Below are positions 11,366-24,689 of a DNA stretch of 64,000 bases, piece after piece (positions within the stretch are counted from its first letter, which is position 1; each line of letters begins with the position of its first letter). Where the stretch lies: contig OZ024877.1 in assembly GCA_964017185.1 (NCBI GenBank), positions 6,426,006-6,490,005 of the forward strand, in the 5' to 3' direction. Under the pieces are notes generated by a model. It saw only the letters and a list, made by a program, of their open reading frames with translations. It made no database searches and had not been told where the DNA came from. Source of the stretch: Rugalucina vietnamica. Taxonomy: Eukaryota; Mollusca; Bivalvia; Lucinida; Lucinidae. The position numbers were made by a program, and so were the translations under genes.

Positions 11366-11924
11366 AGCATGACCTGAAACAGACAACCTACTTTCAAACT
11401 AGATGCACTGCGACAGATAAAATGCAGGTTTGTCGGACACGCACATTTAACATATCGCAAATTTTACACCCATGTTCACCACATTAATTATGAGAAATGT
11501 GACATTTATTTTGCATATGCCAGTTTCGATAAGTTTTTGGGTATCAAGTATGCTCCAATTTAATACGTTTTTATCATTGTCGTGTGAAGAATTTGTACGT
11601 ATTCATCACATCTGTGAAGAACTTTTTTTAATATATAGAAACGGTACCAAGATTCACGTGTGAATTTTTGACATGTAAAGAATTGGTGCGTATTCTGCAA
11701 ATTTTCTGTCAAGAACTGTTGAATTAAACTGTGCGTATGTTCATTTTCTGGGGCACATGGCGCTCTTGACGGTAGAAAAGTCTATGCTTTTACATGTCAA
11801 AAGTGAGTACAAAAAGGTAAGGAGAAGTTTTTGATATGTGTAAAAAGGTAACTGATACTTTTTGCATACTTTTTGCATTAATTTAGAAGCGTGTGAACTT
11901 GTCTTTGAGAGACTCTAAAAACTG

Positions 11925-12115
11925 GTTTAAGGCCCCCAGTATTTTTTTGTATTACTGATTGTTCCAAGGCGATACGTCTGTTGTGGTTCTATTTGTTTTA
12001 TGTTTTGGAGTCGAATTTTCGTGCTGTTTGAACCTTACGTACGTTTTCATAGTTTTGGTAAAGTTCGGGTTACTGTTTGGCACTTATTGGGAAGTAGCTG
12101 CTCATTCGGCTTAAA
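11925..12115 (+). mobile_element. Retroelement 3' tail, family T
   Basis: GTATTACTGATTGTTCCAAG, TCTGTTGTGGTTCTATTTGT, TTTTGGAGT and TTATTGGGAAGTAGCTGCTC follow the order seen at 23195-23380. It is truncated at both ends. Confidence 0.7.
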
Positions 12116-14000
12116 GGGAAACATAATTATTAAATTCCCGCATATAATTTTCATGAAACTTCACATGCTTCAAGATAATTGTATCCTTGGACTAAAATCG
12201 AAATAAAAGTGGGATGTCACTGGCCTCGTTTCCATGGTATCAGAACTTTTTGAATGTTTCTCGTGCATTTCATAAAAACGCGTTCGTAGCGGACTTGTGT
12301 TTTAATATATGTGTTATTTTTGCATAAACAACTTAAACATACGATCAGTGATATTTTCTTAAATTTTGATACTATTTGCTTTTAAACTGAGGAGATTACA
12401 AGCAAAATTAACTTTCCCGCCATGTTTTCAAACCTGGAAAAATTATGTATTTTTGCGATATCTCCTTAACTACGCATATGATTTTATTTAAATTAAACCA
12501 ATAGATATAAAACGATGTAACCATTCAAAAGTTGAAATAAAAAGTGGGGGTCATCGAATTGCGTTGGAAGATTTAGAGAAAACCCGTTCTTTTTCGTTTT
12601 AATGTCAAACGTTGCACTGACGTCGCGTATATTAATGCGACGCCATCAACAGCGAAATAACCGTTTTTCACATGTAATTAACCTTATACAAGAATGAGGG
12701 TATATCAATTGTCGCATAACTAATTTAAAATAAAAAATGAACAATATGTTTACCCGCTTTAGGACTTAATTATGCAGAAACAAACAAAATAAGATTCTAC
12801 AGCTTGAAACGTCATTTGAAAATCAAAATAAAACGACGCTAAAAGCTACGCGTAACATAGTAAATCAATAGTACAAAAAAGTGTAACAAAAATTAACAGA
12901 AAATTATTAATAAGGTTTCATTATTATCAATTATGCATATTTAAGTAGAACTATATGACGGCATTAAGCCTAATGAATACCCAAGATTTTAACAGAAATT
13001 AATGTATATTCAAACCAACACAACTTTCTAAATATATCCATCTGATTTTAATAAAACTTGTACCAAATTGTTAAGAGAGGCAACCACTTTCATTTAAGAT
13101 GCATTGTGTTTTAACCTTGCCTTTCCCTTTAAGAGTCCATGTTAGAACAGAATGAGAATAAAAGATGCAAAAAGTGTGTGTCTGGGGTCGTTGAAGTGTA
13201 CTCAAAAGATTCTAAACATCTAAAGCAAATACCAAAGTGAGGGTGAAAAAAGGTGCAATTTTAAAGTGACTTAACATATGACCCCCACCTGGTTGATGGC
13301 TAATTTTTGAAGCACAGTTTTTGCCCCTTGTTCAATAGTGTGATCGAATAGCATAACTATGAAATGGAATCCATAAAACTTTGTTAATTCTTATGAGCTT
13401 TATGGAAAATTGGTTAATGGCATCATTACGTTTCTAATTTGGTCGGGTATAGTAAATAAAGAAATGTAGAAAGAAAAAGGTATTCAACATGAAACATTTA
13501 AAATACCATTGATGGATATGAGTGGTAAAGAGTCAAACAGTTTGTATGATCTAGTACTTTCTGAACTAGCGAAAAACATGGCTTTGTCCGTTACTGTATT
13601 GGACCTTATCAATTTTAGAGAGCCAAAATTAATCTACTTAAATATTAAACTGACAGAAAATAAGAACACAATTTATTTGTGTGGAAGGAATCAATTTGGT
13701 TTGCTGTGTACATGGTATCTAGCAAAGTAATCTGCTCGTAAAATTGCAGAATTTGGTTTTATCCGTTATGACACAACTTCCCACGTTTTTGTAATACCAC
13801 AGCAGTATGTAATGAATTTCAATGTCATGATTAACATTTAATATTTAAGATATTGAAGGAAATAAAGCTTATGTGTGTAGGGTAACAGCGTATTTTAAGT
13901 GAATTTTTGAAGTGTTTGAAACACTGGCCAGGTGAAATGCCACAAACTATGGCTCAAATTCTTCCAAATAGGGTTGTCCATGGAATGCACTAGGTGGCGT
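12116..14000. other. Gene-free AT-rich stretch
   Basis: Open frames up to 73 codons occur here, but none has splice context, homology or composition that supports a gene. No internal repeat was matched. Confidence 0.5.
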
Positions 14001-14009
14001 AAAAATCAA

Positions 14010-14290
14010 CAAGCGTATCTTGAAGTTATTTGGAAAGAAATCAAAACTGATGACGTCATTTGTTTACATTTTGGTGTATATGGAAACACTTGCGGTCACA
14101 TGATTCCCAGCAGTGAAACAGTGATATATTACTCAACAATTCACTACTAGAGCTGATCTATTTCTTAATTAACGCGTGATGTTGTCGGGCAGATGCGATA
14201 TTTAATTCACTCCGGCTGCGCCGTAGTGAATTTTAAAATACATCGCAATCTGGCCTCCAACATCCCGCGTTAATCACGATAATTTACCGT
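14010..14290. repeat. Inverted partner of the 9.4-kb block, plus a short palindrome
   Basis: 14060-14165 is the reverse complement of about 9400-9550. Immediately beyond it, TTAACGCGTGATGTTG...GCGATATTTAATTCACT and AGTGAATTTTAAAATACATCGC...CAACATCCCGCGTTAA form a roughly 110-bp imperfect palindrome. Confidence 0.6.
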
Positions 14291-14367
14291 AAAGTAAAAT
14301 TATTTCTTAAATTGTGATCACAATGTGTGTTCAATAGTCTATAAAACCTATTACAGGCTGATAAAGT

Positions 14368-16632
14368 CTAAATTTCTGGAGGCGCGGATGGGGTACACCT
14401 TTGTCCAGGAGACGAATCATGTGTTGTATCGTAGTCTTGCAATTCGTTTTTCTGCTCCTCACAGCGTATTTGCAGCTCCTTATTCTGTTCTTCTAACAGC
14501 CGTATCGTTGACTCCTCCGTTGTGCACTCGTCGTAACTCGGAGGGGGAGGGGTATATCTAGAGCTAAACCCCGCCTCTCCATGTAGCTGGTGCTGAAGTT
14601 CTAGCTGCTCTCTCTGAAGACGAATTTGTTCCTGTAGCAAGCGATTTTCTTCTTCTAGTTCTTGTATTCTTGATCCATATGATGTCACTCCAGCCTGTTG
14701 CGGTGGAACGTTCGCCGGGCCGTATTTATAGCCCGTGTTAACGCCAATGGGAGGGGCTACAGCCGGTTGATAAGTGATCACGTGATCCGAATCACCACGC
14801 CGTGGGCGTTGGCAAAAATAAACACCGAACTGCTTCTTGCAAACACAGTCACAGATTATAACAAGAAAAGATACAACACCACAGGCTATTATGAAACCTA
14901 TGGCTATGATTGCATTGAGTCTACTTTTTAAATCCTCCGCATGACAAGGGTCGTCATAGATCCAGTAAGAGTTGCAGGTGCGTTCAAACCCCCAAGCAAT
15001 AATGAAGAAACAGCTGACTAAGCATCCAATCAAACTGACGATTCCTAGTACTATCTCAGTACCAATCTGAAAGATATTAAATAATTAATGTAGACATCAA
15101 CAGAGCTTGACAGTCAAAACAATACAAAGACCCAACAACGTCTATGTTTATAAAGAAATTTTCATTTTTAGATATTTTTTTTATTTGGCCGCAATGTGTT
15201 TATATATAGTTAAATGTTGAGAGGTGGAATATTCTGAGAATGAGAATCTACATTCATTTGTACGTCTATTAACTAAGGCACATTTTAAACAAAAGTTTGT
15301 TTTCCGAATTGTACGCATCGATTCTTTGACTGAATAGCCGTCCTCTATGAAATTCTAAGATCTGCAGTTTTAACTTTTTAAAAAGCTCCTTAAAGTTTGA
15401 TTAGTTATATGCGTATGTTGTTACGACTGCACACGTGTGTGTTACGAATAAGGCGTCACTTGAATACCACCTAACGACACAACAACAGCAGCGGCAATGG
15501 CGATTTTACTGTTGACCATGTCGCTATGGGCATATCAAGAAAGCGGCTTATACTCACAAGACAAGAAAATATTTTCACAGCATGTCGATCGATGGTGTTC
15601 AGCCCTTTTGCTCTGACGAAAATTACCAAAGAAACGATCCCTGATAGTATCATCTGAAACCGTAATGGAAATTGAAGAAATATGGTGGCAAACATGACTT
15701 TATGATATAAATCAATGGTCAAAATATGGTTAGCTCGTGCTTAGATTTTCAAATATCTGTTTGTTGTTGTTGTTTTTTCCACTGACATCAGGAAAGCATG
15801 TCCGTGAAATGTATACCCCCTTAAACCCCACTTTTATATAGTAAAACTGGGGTTTGCACGGGTATACCTAATTTTCTTATTTTTTTATCCAAAACATAGA
15901 TTGTTCTGACGTGTACGGGCTACAATCAATGTTTTGAGCAAAAATATTAAAAATGTCGAAATTTTTCTCATGAAATTTACAATTTTTGCATATGAAAAAA
16001 ATATCCGTGTATTGCATGGGCAAGTTTTCGTAATGATTAGAATTGCATAGGGTTTTCAATGCCATGCTGAGGCAGCAATGCTTCTTTTGAACATATACTT
16101 TATTGATATAACATGATGCCTTTTCATTTCTCTCCGGAGCAATGTGATTTTACATCTTTGTGTGTCAGTTGATGCTTATTTTCACACCTACAGAGCGCCA
16201 TGGCGTTTACGTTAAAGGCCTCGTCACACATAAGCGAAACTCCTTCGACGTAGACTTGTTTTCTATTGTGAAAAAAAAAATGTTTGTTTTCATTTATTGC
16301 TTTGCGTCCCTTTCAACAGCTAAATAAAATAAAAACAATTGCTTTGATAGGCAACGAATAAATAGTACCTGGAAATTGCTGCTGTTGTTGTTTATCATCG
16401 ATGGTAAACAATAACAGCAGTAGTTTTTTGAGTAAAACGTGTGTTTATTTAAATAGAGTGCAAAGTATAGACTTACCGGTATACCAGCAATGAACGCTCC
16501 GATGAAGTATGACTGGCTAGGACCAAAGGTTAGACGAACCAACTCGCATATTATTAACGCTATCCCGAGTGTTAACTGAAACACACATGTCACCGCCGTG
16601 AAGCCTCTGAAATTTCGGCGAGCCATTGCCAT
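14368..16632 (-). CDS. Four-transmembrane MS4A/CD20-like protein with PPxY and PSAP tail (gene 1)
   Basis: Three coding exons (16477-16632, 15558-15653, 14368-15066), all joined in phase 0 with GT-AG sites, give 316 codons. Predicted membrane segments are at about 10-33, 42-66, 80-110 and 133-159, with a Cys-containing loop between the third and fourth. The G...GIPMILSGIVS turn at the second helix fits the CD20/MS4A-like family, but assignment is by topology and pattern only. The cytoplasmic tail has a Gln/Glu/Leu coiled coil (about 215-246), PPPPSY (257-262), a second coiled coil (about 266-295) and a terminal PSAPPEI (PSAP at 310-313). PPxY motifs bind WW domains of NEDD4-type ligases, and PSAP binds the TSG101 UEV domain, so a role in endosomal sorting is plausible inference. 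A TATATAAAA box lies about 90 bases upstream of the ATG. Confidence 0.82.
15791..16036. mobile_element. MITE-like repeat family B, copy 2
   Basis: It lies in intron 1 of MS4A-like gene 1. The ends GGAAAGCATGTCCGTGAAAT and TTGCATGGGCAAGTTTTCG and the internal CCCACTTTTATATAG and CCAAAACATAGATTGT match the family. The central palindrome is decayed. Confidence 0.8.
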
Positions 16633-16722
16633 TTACTATTGGAGGCAAATGCTTTTACTGAGAATTACATGAACAACACTGAGGGTCACCCAGTCTCTAG
16701 TTAGTATTCCACCACACCACGA

Positions 16723-16731
16723 TTTTATATA
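16723..16731 (-). promoter_or_regulatory. Possible TATA box of MS4A-like gene 1
   Basis: TATATAAAA on the minus strand, 91 bases upstream of the ATG at 16632. That would allow a first exon with a 5' leader of about 60 bases and no extra upstream exon. Confidence 0.45.
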
Positions 16732-16739
16732 GCTTCGGC

Positions 16740-17607
16740 AAGAAAGTAAAAAGTGAACTTCTATTTGTCAGAACAATTCATACCGTAATCAATACCATGT
16801 AGATAACTTTTGGTAAATAGCTTTCGCAAATTTTCGTACAAAATTCTATGCTATATTGAATCATCGAGTAAAGAGAACATTCTGAGAAAACAACAAATGA
16901 GTAAGCGCCTACTCGCTGACTATCAAAGACTAGATAACCAAGACTAATTGTATATTGACTTTGAAAACGAAGTCCACTGAGGCTTAAGAAGGTTCCAATA
17001 TGTCTAAATGAATATGCATGTAAATGATCAATGCGTCTTCCTTTCGCTTTAAATGTATCGGCATCGGCTAAGAACTCTTTGTCGCTTCCATCTGATGCTA
17101 CACACGGCGTTATTGATTACTGCAGAATTTCCAGGAATATTAATCTATAGGTTCGACGCGAGTAAACTATGTTCCCTTTCATAAAGCATGATTTTTTTAC
17201 GATCAAATATTGCGATTAACAACAACAACAAACATGATGATGATAATAATAATAATAATAATAACAATAATAATAACAATAATAGGATTCTATCGCAGAG
17301 AGATAGCCGTCGGATATCCAAGCCTTAAATAGGTGAATTTGATGGTTCAGGGAAAGCTACAATAGAATAACGTAGCCCGTCCTTAGTACACGGAGGTAGA
17401 TTAAGATTAAAACTTCCTTGGGCGGCAACAACAGAGGAGCACAGGATATCCAGTTGGGGAATAAATCCACTGTTTGCAGTAGAGCTTTTAGCATTGACTA
17501 ATAGGTGTAATGCAAAGAACTGTAAGATCAACAGATTTTCTTTTTCTTTTGTTATTCGAAACACCCAGGTTGAAACATCATGTTCTTCTATGGATTCGTG
17601 CAATAAA
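16740..17607. other. Mostly empty; one unassigned open frame
   Basis: An AAT/AAC-rich microsatellite lies at 17218-17285. A minus-strand frame at 17325-17651 (108 codons) ends in a protein-like stretch (FIPQLDILCSSVVAAQGSF...) after a hydrophobic segment (LLILQFFALHLLVNA), and a possible acceptor (CTTACAG) lies within it. No family or partner exon was recognised, so I do not call it a gene. Confidence 0.35.
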
Positions 17608-18484
17608 TTTTGTCGGGAAACGGTCTTCAAAACTGGCGATTTTATGGACAATTTGTACGTTACGTATTTTGAAAATTAGAAAATTCATGTTGCATGATTT
17701 TCAGGCATAAAATTTTGTTAAAACTGATCCAGATAATTCGTTGAAAACCCGAATTTATTTTTGCCATTCTATTTCGAATTAGAAAACACAGTAAGGTCTA
17801 TGACTACCGAGTAATTTTTGGCCGCAAAATGTCAAAGAATAACACAAGGTATATTAGTTTTGTGATGTTTTATTTAAAATGACGGTAACGCCATCAACAG
17901 GAACACAGCCTCAAGGAGTCGCGCTTAATGTTGCTCTCAATGGAGAAGAACGCTCGTTTAGCACTGACACTCTCTGTCTTACCACATCGGTCCAGTATAA
18001 TTACATGTATAATCATCTATAATTTTACTTACTCAAAGTACATTTTGCCAACATTTTTTCAGCAGCCACATTTAAGCAAACATATGAGAGTTTCTTTTCT
18101 GTGTAATACAAAAACATCATGGTCTAACATTACAATATCATGTGTAGTTTCCAGCAGAAAATGCAATAGTTTTGACATAATAGAAGTAAATAAAGAGATC
18201 TTGCCAACCCCACAAAAATCCACCATTTTTGTCGATCCCTTGGATAATGATATGACGTTTGAATTAGCTATATTAAGCACACTCACTCAAAAGCCTTGAT
18301 GACACCAATCTTGACGTCAGTAGACAGTATCTGCAAGGCTCATTTTTTAGCCCTATAGTGCCTTGTAAGGCTATGTCACATAACCATGGCTGAAGTTAAT
18401 CAATCCACCTTCACATTTTGCTTGCATAAACATGACGAAAATGGATTGTTCTCTTGTAATATCTAGTGAATTTCATGATTTCAT

Positions 18485-18640
18485 GATTAAAAAAAGGTAC
18501 AAGTAGGCAAAGATCAGGAAAAGGCGCAATCAGAAAAAGATTCCCACTCCAAAAACCGAGGTGGGAAAAAACCAAACCAACAATCAGGTACTTGTACCAT
18601 GAAATATATCGTAAGCCGAATGAGCAGCTAACACAGCACT
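18485..18640 (-). mobile_element. Retroelement 3' tail, family T
   Basis: The reverse complement shows the canonical end ACTCGGCTTACGATAT-like block, CCCACCTCGGTTTTTGGAGT and CTTTTTCTGATTGCGCCTTT, then GCCTACTTGTACC. It is close in sequence to the copy at 23340-23500. Confidence 0.75.
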
Positions 18641-19222
18641 AACACAGTGAAAGACTGATTAGAATATATAATGTTGACCAAAAACACTGAATCCATTTTA
18701 GAACTAAATTCTGAAATCCAAGATGTGTTTTCTTTTTGTTCAGATTCATAAGCGTATAGGAAATGAGTATGTGTGGAAATGACTTTACGACACTTATCGT
18801 TATCTACGCTACCATATAACAAGACACTAGGCGACATGCATTGCTGTGTTAGTATTAAGCTTGTAACCATTAAAACAATGGTCATTCGTGGTGCAACGAA
18901 TTATGTTCATAGAAAAACATCTGTTTTAGCATATTTTCCTATTTGCTAATTTTCGTGTTTAACACAAAACTTCATAAAAATATACCAAATGTTGATTTTA
19001 TGGCGATTCTCATGAAATTGGCAACATGTCACGTACGTAACACATTCAAAAGGCGTCCAAACGCCCCAACGGTTAGAGTGCTAAAATTTGTCATTTTGAA
19101 GGGAATTGGATGGGCTTTTAGAAAATTATACCCTACAAAAATCCCCGGCATGGTGCACCAGGGTCTATTGGCTCCTCAACGTCTAATAAGCTGGTATTCA
19201 ACGTTGTCGTAGCGTGTGACAG

Positions 19223-21077
19223 TTAGGGACCTCCGTTAACGTATCTAGCCATATTTGCATAGAATCCCTCTCCCTCTTCCATGGCTTCTTTTGATTTAAA
19301 CTCCTTTGGTAAAGGAACAGTAAAATGCACTGCATACGCGTCCTTTGTGAAATTAAATTCGTTATGAATTGTTTTATCTTGGTAATTCGGCAGCCACAAA
19401 GGATGACATTTCAACTGGAAACAAATCACCTGCAGTCGTTTCTCGATGTACAAAAGATCGGGTCGTTCTTCATAAAGTTTATACACCATTTCAACTGCAT
19501 GAAACGTGGGATGTTCCCCGGTATATTTACGGAACGAATCCTGCCACAGGGCTATAAATCTTGAGCCTGGCCTTGCGAACACGACCCCCATGTTGAAAAC
19601 GTCCGGAAAATCTTTCCTGTATGGCACTCTGGCTAGGTGACCAAATGCTGCAATTGTTTCATAGCCAAGAGTAAGAAGGTCATCAACTGGTTTCAACCAG
19701 AAAACATCCCAGTCCAGATATATTCCTCCATATCGCAGTAGAGCTTCCGTGCGTACAAAGTCGCTGACATGGGCGAGATTTTTGAATGGCTTTTGGAACA
19801 CGGTCGATGGCTTCCCATAGTATACAACTGTCACAATACTAATGTTTCTCATCTTTTCAAAATATAATCCTAAGTCATATGAATCAACATACATGATTAT
19901 TTGTGTTGGTTTTACGAATCGAAGAGTACTCTGGAAGCTCAAGTACATTTCATATGTCATTTCCCCACCTCCAAACCAAGCGTAATGGACTATTTTAGGT
20001 ATAGGTGGGAAAGACGGCACTGGCTCGATAACTCGCGATGTTCCGTAAAACAGAAAACGAGCTTCTGATGCGAATGGTGTTTGCTCTCGCATGATGTCAG
20101 CTGGGTGTATTTCGTTTGGAATATAGCAACATTTTTCATGACCTATGAATGAACAAGACGGAAAACATGTAGTAGTAAGATTAGCCCTCATTCTATCGCC
20201 AATCTGTTCTATTCTCTGAGTCAAGTTCGCTAAATTGAATTGCCTTTTTACTGCAACAAAACCATACACTTGCATTTCGTCCCCATCAACAATACCAATA
20301 TCGATTTGGCGGTTGTCCGAAATGTCAGAGAGCATAATCGTATTCAGATTCACATAAATTCCTCCATTTTCGTGTAATACTGTCGAGAGAAAGTCAAGTT
20401 CGTCAGCATAACGTTCGCCAACATCTTTCGAAATGTTAAACTCTCTGTGATACGTTTTCACTTCAAGATGAGGAATGGTATCAGCCGCTTTTTCAAACCA
20501 CATATTGTATCCTAATGGTTTTGGTTTGAAATCTTCAGGTACATATAAGATGATTTTATACGGCTTTAAGATTTTATGGACGCTCAGAATGCTTAAATAG
20601 TTCCGGAAGGTTAGTGTTGCAGAGTTTAGTATTTGATATACGATTTGAGGGATGGACGTCTCTCGTAATGTATCTGGAACTTCTGAAATATTAATATGAA
20701 ATTAATATTATAACATAACATGTTAACAAAGATGATAGTATTAAGATCGAAGGGCTGCTTTCGGTATTCTATCTTTAAGAGCCAATATGTTTATCTAGTC
20801 TACTTTGTCGCTCTGCCTTTTATACGAGAGTATACCCTCAAGATTGTGAACTGTAAGTATTATAAAATTTACTCCAATCGTCGAGACTCTTAATAGCATG
20901 GGCACTTTAGCTCTTTGCAGCAATCATTACGAAAATACTATTTACTTAAAAATGATACACAATTTACCTACCAGTTCTTTTCGCCTTCTCGTGTCCCATG
21001 TAATGTCCGAGGAAATATATAAGAAGAAAAAGCTCGATAATGAGCAATGCCTGTAATGCTTTTCGTCTTCGTATCAT
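19223..21077 (-). CDS. Type II membrane glycosyltransferase, DXD type (copy B)
   Basis: Coding exons 20972-21077 (106 bases) and 19223-20682 (1460 bases) are exactly the same lengths as in copy A and splice in the same phase (G|GTAGGT ... TTTCAG|AA), giving 521 codons. No ATG precedes codon 96 within exon 2 alone, so exon 1 is needed for a full protein. The signal anchor (MIRRRKALQALLIIELFLL), the catalytic GGIYLDWDVFW block and the degenerate N-terminal GGIYVNLNTIML block are all kept. The proteins differ at a few dozen positions, mostly conservative, with no stop or frameshift, so both copies look functional. The intron is only 289 bp and free of repeats, which is probably closer to the ancestral state than copy A. 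Confidence 0.88.
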
Positions 21078-21780
21078 GTCAACAGATAAAGAACTAAAAA
21101 TAAACTTTCAAGATTGTCCTTTTGTCAATAGAATATGAAAATAGACATGTGAAAAAGCGTGTCTAAGAAACTCGGGTGAAGAGAACATTAAAATAAATAA
21201 AAAATAAATAAATACAAAAAGTAAAGCTTCAGGGGATATCAATTTTAAACAAACATAATAAACTTGTTTTTCATCTGGTCAAATGACAGTATTTAACCAA
21301 CAAGTACACTGCCGTTGGACACGAAAATAAAAACATTTCACCTCAAAGGTCTAAATTCATGATTATTCCATATCATAAACAAGTAGCCCAAGGGCAACGA
21401 TCGCTCACCTGAGAGTCAACAAGTATAGTCACTGGACAAAGTGTTCTTTTGTCACTTTTTCCCATGTTTCCGTGTTTGCCTATGTTTCCAAAATCGACCT
21501 TTACCTACATTAATTACATACCTTCATCTACTCTATCAGTTGTTTGCATCTATCACTTTTCAGTTCTTAGGCTGCAATAGTTTTCAAAAAATAACATTTT
21601 AAAAGCAGATGGGCTTCTGGAGTCCATTTGTTTTTCAGAATCATTAAATTTCACTCCTACTGCCCATTTCCTGCAAGACTTTCACTTAAAATGACATTTT
21701 AAAAGTTTTTCCCATTCAAATGCATTGACGACCTATGTTGACCTTGCCATAAAACAGGTCAAGGTCACCACAGGGTCATG

Positions 21781-21937
<157 letters not shown>

Positions 21938-22489
21938 AGTACTTGAGTCATCCATATTTCATGTAAAGTTTCGTTGAAATCGGTTCACCGGTTCTGGAGA
22001 AGAAGATATTTTAATGGTTTTTACCATATATGGGCATGTCGGCCATCTCGGTCATGTGACCTGGATTATTTATATACACATTGGTTCCCACTTCCTATAG
22101 ACGCTTCATATAAAATTTGGCTTTGATTGGCCAAGTAGTTTCAGAGAAAAAAAAATCTTTGAAAAGTGTGTATGGACGACAGACCGGCCAAGGTCAAGAG
22201 ATGACCTTGACCTAAATTAATCATATACCTTCATCTAATTAATCATATACCTTCATCTAATCCATTAGTTGTTTGCATCTACCACTTTTCAGATCTCAGG
22301 CTGCAATAGTTTTCAAAAAATAGCTTTTCCACTTTTCCCATTATAAGTCTATGGAAACTTAAAGTTACCATAGCAACCAGAGTTCTTAGCCGACTGGAAT
22401 AAAAAACACAAATTATGTAGAGGCTACTGTCAGGAACATGTATACAAAGTGCAGGATTCAACCACTTGACAGTTTCTGAGGAGAAAATT

Positions 22490-23501
22490 TTTTGCGAAAT
22501 AAATGTTTAACGGCAAAACTTCTCCAACAGGGCTATCGGTATCATAAACTTCGAAAAACATTTTCTAAATTTTATCGTAGACACTATGAATTGATTTCCA
22601 AATATAATGTTGGGTTAAAGACGCTTTTAAGTGAGGGCCTTTCGGAACCTGAATTTTATGGTGACTTGGTTTACAAATTTAAGAAACTTAAAGGAATTAA
22701 TGATTTTTCTTTTCAGTTCAGAAAAATCATAACACGTTACAAACGTATAGGTTATAACTTGAATGTTATGCGACAGTCTGCATGCTTAGTTTTTAACCCA
22801 ATCATGGTTGATAACTATGCTGCCTTCTTTAATTGCACGCCGGTGGGTCGGGCGTCAGACTCTATGATGGCCCCGACATAAAGCTATTCATTTTAGTTGG
22901 TTGGGGCCGGAGCTTCTTGTCTGTTGCTTGGCCCACCGGGGTCCAACTGGTGTTTTTCTTTTGCTCCGGAGTTAGGTTATTCGGCGCCCAGGGATCTCCA
23001 TCGTCGGGCAGCTTACTCAGTCTGTGAGTCCTGGTTTTTGATTCATCAGGATGTTTATCATGATTTATTTGTTTGTTCTTGATGATTCATTGACTAGTTA
23101 GAGATTCACCACGAGGACCGAATAACTAACTAAATGTTATGAACCACTGCAGAAGCTGAGGGTGAGGTTATGGCCATGTAAAACCGGTTTAAGCCCGCCA
23201 GTAACTTTGTGTTACTGATCGTTCCAAGTCGATACTTCTGTGGTGGTTCTTTTTGTTTTATGTCTTGGTGTTTAAAATTTTTTTGTGCTGTTGGCGCCTT
23301 ATGTATGTTTTCATATTTTTAGTTAAGTTAAGGTAACTGAGTGGCCACCTATTGGGAAAATAGCTGCCCATTCGGCTTACGATTGTTTCATGGTATAAGT
23401 ACCTGATTGTTAGTTTGGTTTTTTCCCACCTCGGTTTTTGGAGTGGGAATCTTTTTCTGATTGCGCCTTTTCCTGATCTTTGCCTACTTGTACCTTTGAA
23501 T

Positions 23502-23547
<46 letters not shown>
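22490..23547 (+). mobile_element. 5'-truncated retroelement with C-terminal coding remnant and full 3' tail (family T)
   Basis: Codons from 22492 read ...YRYHKLRKTFSKFYRR...EFYGDLVYKFKKLKG...RQSACLVFNPIMV, a C-terminal region I recognise from RT-encoding repeats of marine invertebrates. The frame decays after 22860. A 3' untranslated part follows (CCGGTTTAAGCCCGCCAGTA, TGAGTGGCCACCTATTGGGA, GGCTTACGATTGTTTCATGG, TTGCCTACTTGTACCTTTGA) and the copy ends in about 49 T. It interrupts a family C unit. The clade is unresolved (Penelope-like is one possibility). Confidence 0.7.
23499..23547. repeat. Poly(T) tract
   Basis: An almost pure T run at the end of the family T copy. Confidence 0.95.
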
Positions 23548-24450
23548 CAAAATTTTGCCCTGTATGGGGCCCCAGCAACTAATCAAAATAAAGAATTAGG
23601 ACAAAACTTGCAAGAAACGTCGAAGACTACTCAATAAACATTTCTGCAAAAACAAAATTCAAGAGTCTGCAATTTTAGCGGAAAAATAGCCGATTTCCAC
23701 TTTTCCAATTATAAGTCTATGGAAACTTTAAGTTGCCATAGCAACCAGAGTTCTTATCCGCCTGGAATAAAAAACACAAATTATGTAGAGGCCACTGTCA
23801 GGAATATGTATACAAAGTATAGGCTTCATCCCCTTGACAGTTTCTGAGAAGAAGATTTTTGAATGTTTTTCGAAATTTTGCCCTATATGGGGCCCCTGCA
23901 ACCAATCAAAATGAAGGATTAGGACAAAAGTCACATGAAACGTAGAGGACTACTCATTAAACATTTCTGAAAAAACAAAATTCAAATATCTCAAACAAGA
24001 CAGCAGAAATAGGCAATTTTCACTTTTCTCCATTATAAGTCTATGGGAAGCATAAGATGCCATAGCAACCAGAGTTCTTATCCGATCAAAATAAAAATCA
24101 CAAATATTCATTCCCCCCTCCTGTAGATGCTATATGTGAAATATGAAAAGATTCGGCCTGGCAGCTTCAGAGGAGAAGTCGTTTGAAAATGTTGACGACG
24201 ACGGACGACGCACGGACGCCGGCTCGACTACTATATAATAAGCTCACCTTGTGAGCCTTCGGCTCAGGTGAGCTAATAAACGGGTGTCGAATTTATGTCA
24301 AAAAGACGGCTACATGTACACATGTCAATTGCACATGGCGAGCATATGACGAGCAAAAGTGTGTATACTTGAGTTCAGACCTGCAATTGGAACGCATCGC
24401 TTTTGCGGGACCCCACTCATTAACTCAATCCGCTGTGATTTAATAATAAA

Positions 24451-24682
24451 TGAGCCGTATCATGAGAAAACAGGATTTTTGCCTTTGTGAAAACAAAGGC
24501 GCAGATCAACTTCGCGCGAAGCTGATCAGCGCCTTTGTTTTCGCCGCTACTTGGAAAGTACAATCCTTCTTCTTCTTAAATCCGTAATTTCAAGCTTCTA
24601 GCCATCTTCTGTGACTGTACAGCCCGGTTTGTGTCGGACCTGGCCGACATCCAAATTGTCGGTTTTCTAACGAGGCGGCTCA
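24451..24682. mobile_element. MITE-like repeat family A, copy 3
   Basis: The ends TGAGCCGTATCATGAGAAAA and CGAGGCGGCTCA and the hairpin AAAACAAAGGCGCAGATCA...GCTGATCAGCGCCTTTGTTT match the family. The loop is shortened to a direct GCGCGC junction. Confidence 0.85.
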
Positions 24683-24689
24683 TTTGTTC

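Larger units (their letters stand above)
17608..21335. repeat. Segmental duplication, copy B
   Basis: Partner of 5262-9075 in the same orientation, about 12.3 kb away. The shared left flank (GGCGATTTTA...; GACTACCGAGTAATT), the glycosyltransferase exons and about 250 bp upstream of the gene (AAGATTGTCCTTTTGTCAAT, CTTGTTTTTCATCTGGTCAA) are all retained. About 1.3 kb between the left flank and the stop codon is unique to this copy. Confidence 0.85.

Noticed and set aside
18943..19212. 89-codon plus-strand frame 3' of glycosyltransferase copy B
   Set aside because: No splice context, homology or counterpart in copy A supports it.
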